Below are positions 63,903-64,000 of a stretch of 64,000 bases of DNA, piece by piece. Origin of the DNA: Paenibacillus sp. J23TS9 (GTDB taxonomy: Bacteria; Bacillota; Bacilli; Paenibacillales; Paenibacillaceae). Position 1 is the first letter of the stretch. Each line of letters begins with the position of its first letter. The translations under genes and the position numbers were made by a program. The notes beneath the pieces are model-generated. The model made no database searches. It saw only the letters and a list, made by a program, of their open reading frames with translations, and was not told the origin of the DNA. The stretch spans positions 620,001-684,000 of the forward strand of contig NZ_BOSG01000001.1 of the NCBI RefSeq assembly GCF_018403225.1. The letters run 5' to 3'.

Positions 63903-64000
63903 TTATGACTCGAAAAAGAAGGGAAGCTGGGGCAGCAGCTCATTTCCGCCGTATTGTGCCTTCAGTTTAATAAAATCCTTCGGATGAACGGCATTCTTTT
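63903..64000 (-). CDS. 3' end of an unidentified leftward gene
   Basis: The leftward frame is open from the window edge to a TAA at 63903-63905 and reads KNAVHPKDFIKLKAQYGGNE, then LLPQLPFFFES. It has ordinary coding character, but only the last 30 or so residues are visible, and I do not recognise the family. It lies upstream of serA and ends about 90 bases before the serA promoter. Confidence 0.5.
   Translation of the reverse strand, partial: KNAVHPKDFIKLKAQYGGNELLPQLPFFFES

Overview
The window comes from a low-to-mid GC Firmicute, most likely Paenibacillus or a close relative. It joins the right-hand part of a large integrated prophage (1 to about 44.1-44.25 kb) to a conserved chromosomal block: an FMN-riboswitch riboflavin operon, scpAB, sporulation genes (gerW, dacB, spmAB), rluB, the resABCDE cytochrome/redox cluster and a T-box controlled serA. 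That gene order, strong purine-rich ribosome binding sites and frequent GTG/TTG starts all fit this assignment.

Prophage layout. 1-5.3 kb: lambda-type head genes (portal, ClpP-like protease with a probable nested scaffold start, decoration protein, gpE-type major capsid, head-tail joining proteins). 5.3-17.3 kb: a P2/Mu-type contractile tail (sheath, tube, chaperone with a -1 frameshift, tape measure, X, D, V, U, W, J and I homologues, and a tail fibre with an inserted domain and a glycine-rich tip). 17.4-18.7 kb: lysis (membrane protein, holin, GH73 lysin). 18.7-21.3 kb: mostly leftward accessory genes (YolD-like proteins, a lipoprotein, a secreted protein, HTH), plus one rightward pair behind tandem LexA-like boxes. 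21.3-25.2 kb: a plasmid-like maintenance cassette (candidate centromere repeats, ParM-like actin, ParR-like partner, small proteins, inverted repeats, FtsK-type ATPase, replication-relaxation protein). 25.9-26.2 kb: a candidate structured RNA. 26.3-28.9 kb: immunity switch (two leftward Xre regulators, rightward Cro-like gene, BRO-type antirepressor) with repeated operator motifs. 29.7-38.5 kb: recombination and replication (Rad50-like ATPase, RecT, MBL-fold hydrolase, DnaQ-like exonuclease, lambda-O-like initiator with iterons inside the gene, G39P-type loader, DnaB helicase, RuvC-like nuclease). 38.6-44.0 kb: late-early genes (C5 methyltransferase, MazG-like enzyme, duplicated protein with an SSB-like tail, ArpU regulator, excisionase-like HTH).

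No integrase or terminase is visible. The gene order implies that the terminase genes, and probably the integrase, lie to the left of the window, and that the right attachment site lies between the excisionase-like gene and the riboflavin leader.

Chromosomal block. RibD, RibE, RibBA and RibH together make riboflavin under an FMN riboswitch. ScpA and ScpB are the SMC partners. DacB and SpmAB shape the spore cortex and follow a SigE-like promoter. ResABC mature c-type cytochromes and ResDE is the matching two-component system. SerA is read leftward behind a T-box whose candidate specifiers are serine codons.

The least explained parts are the parM/FtsK/relaxation cassette, the nested-hairpin RNA at about 25.92-26.17 kb, the LexA-box/YolD unit and the duplicated protein ending in DDDLPF.
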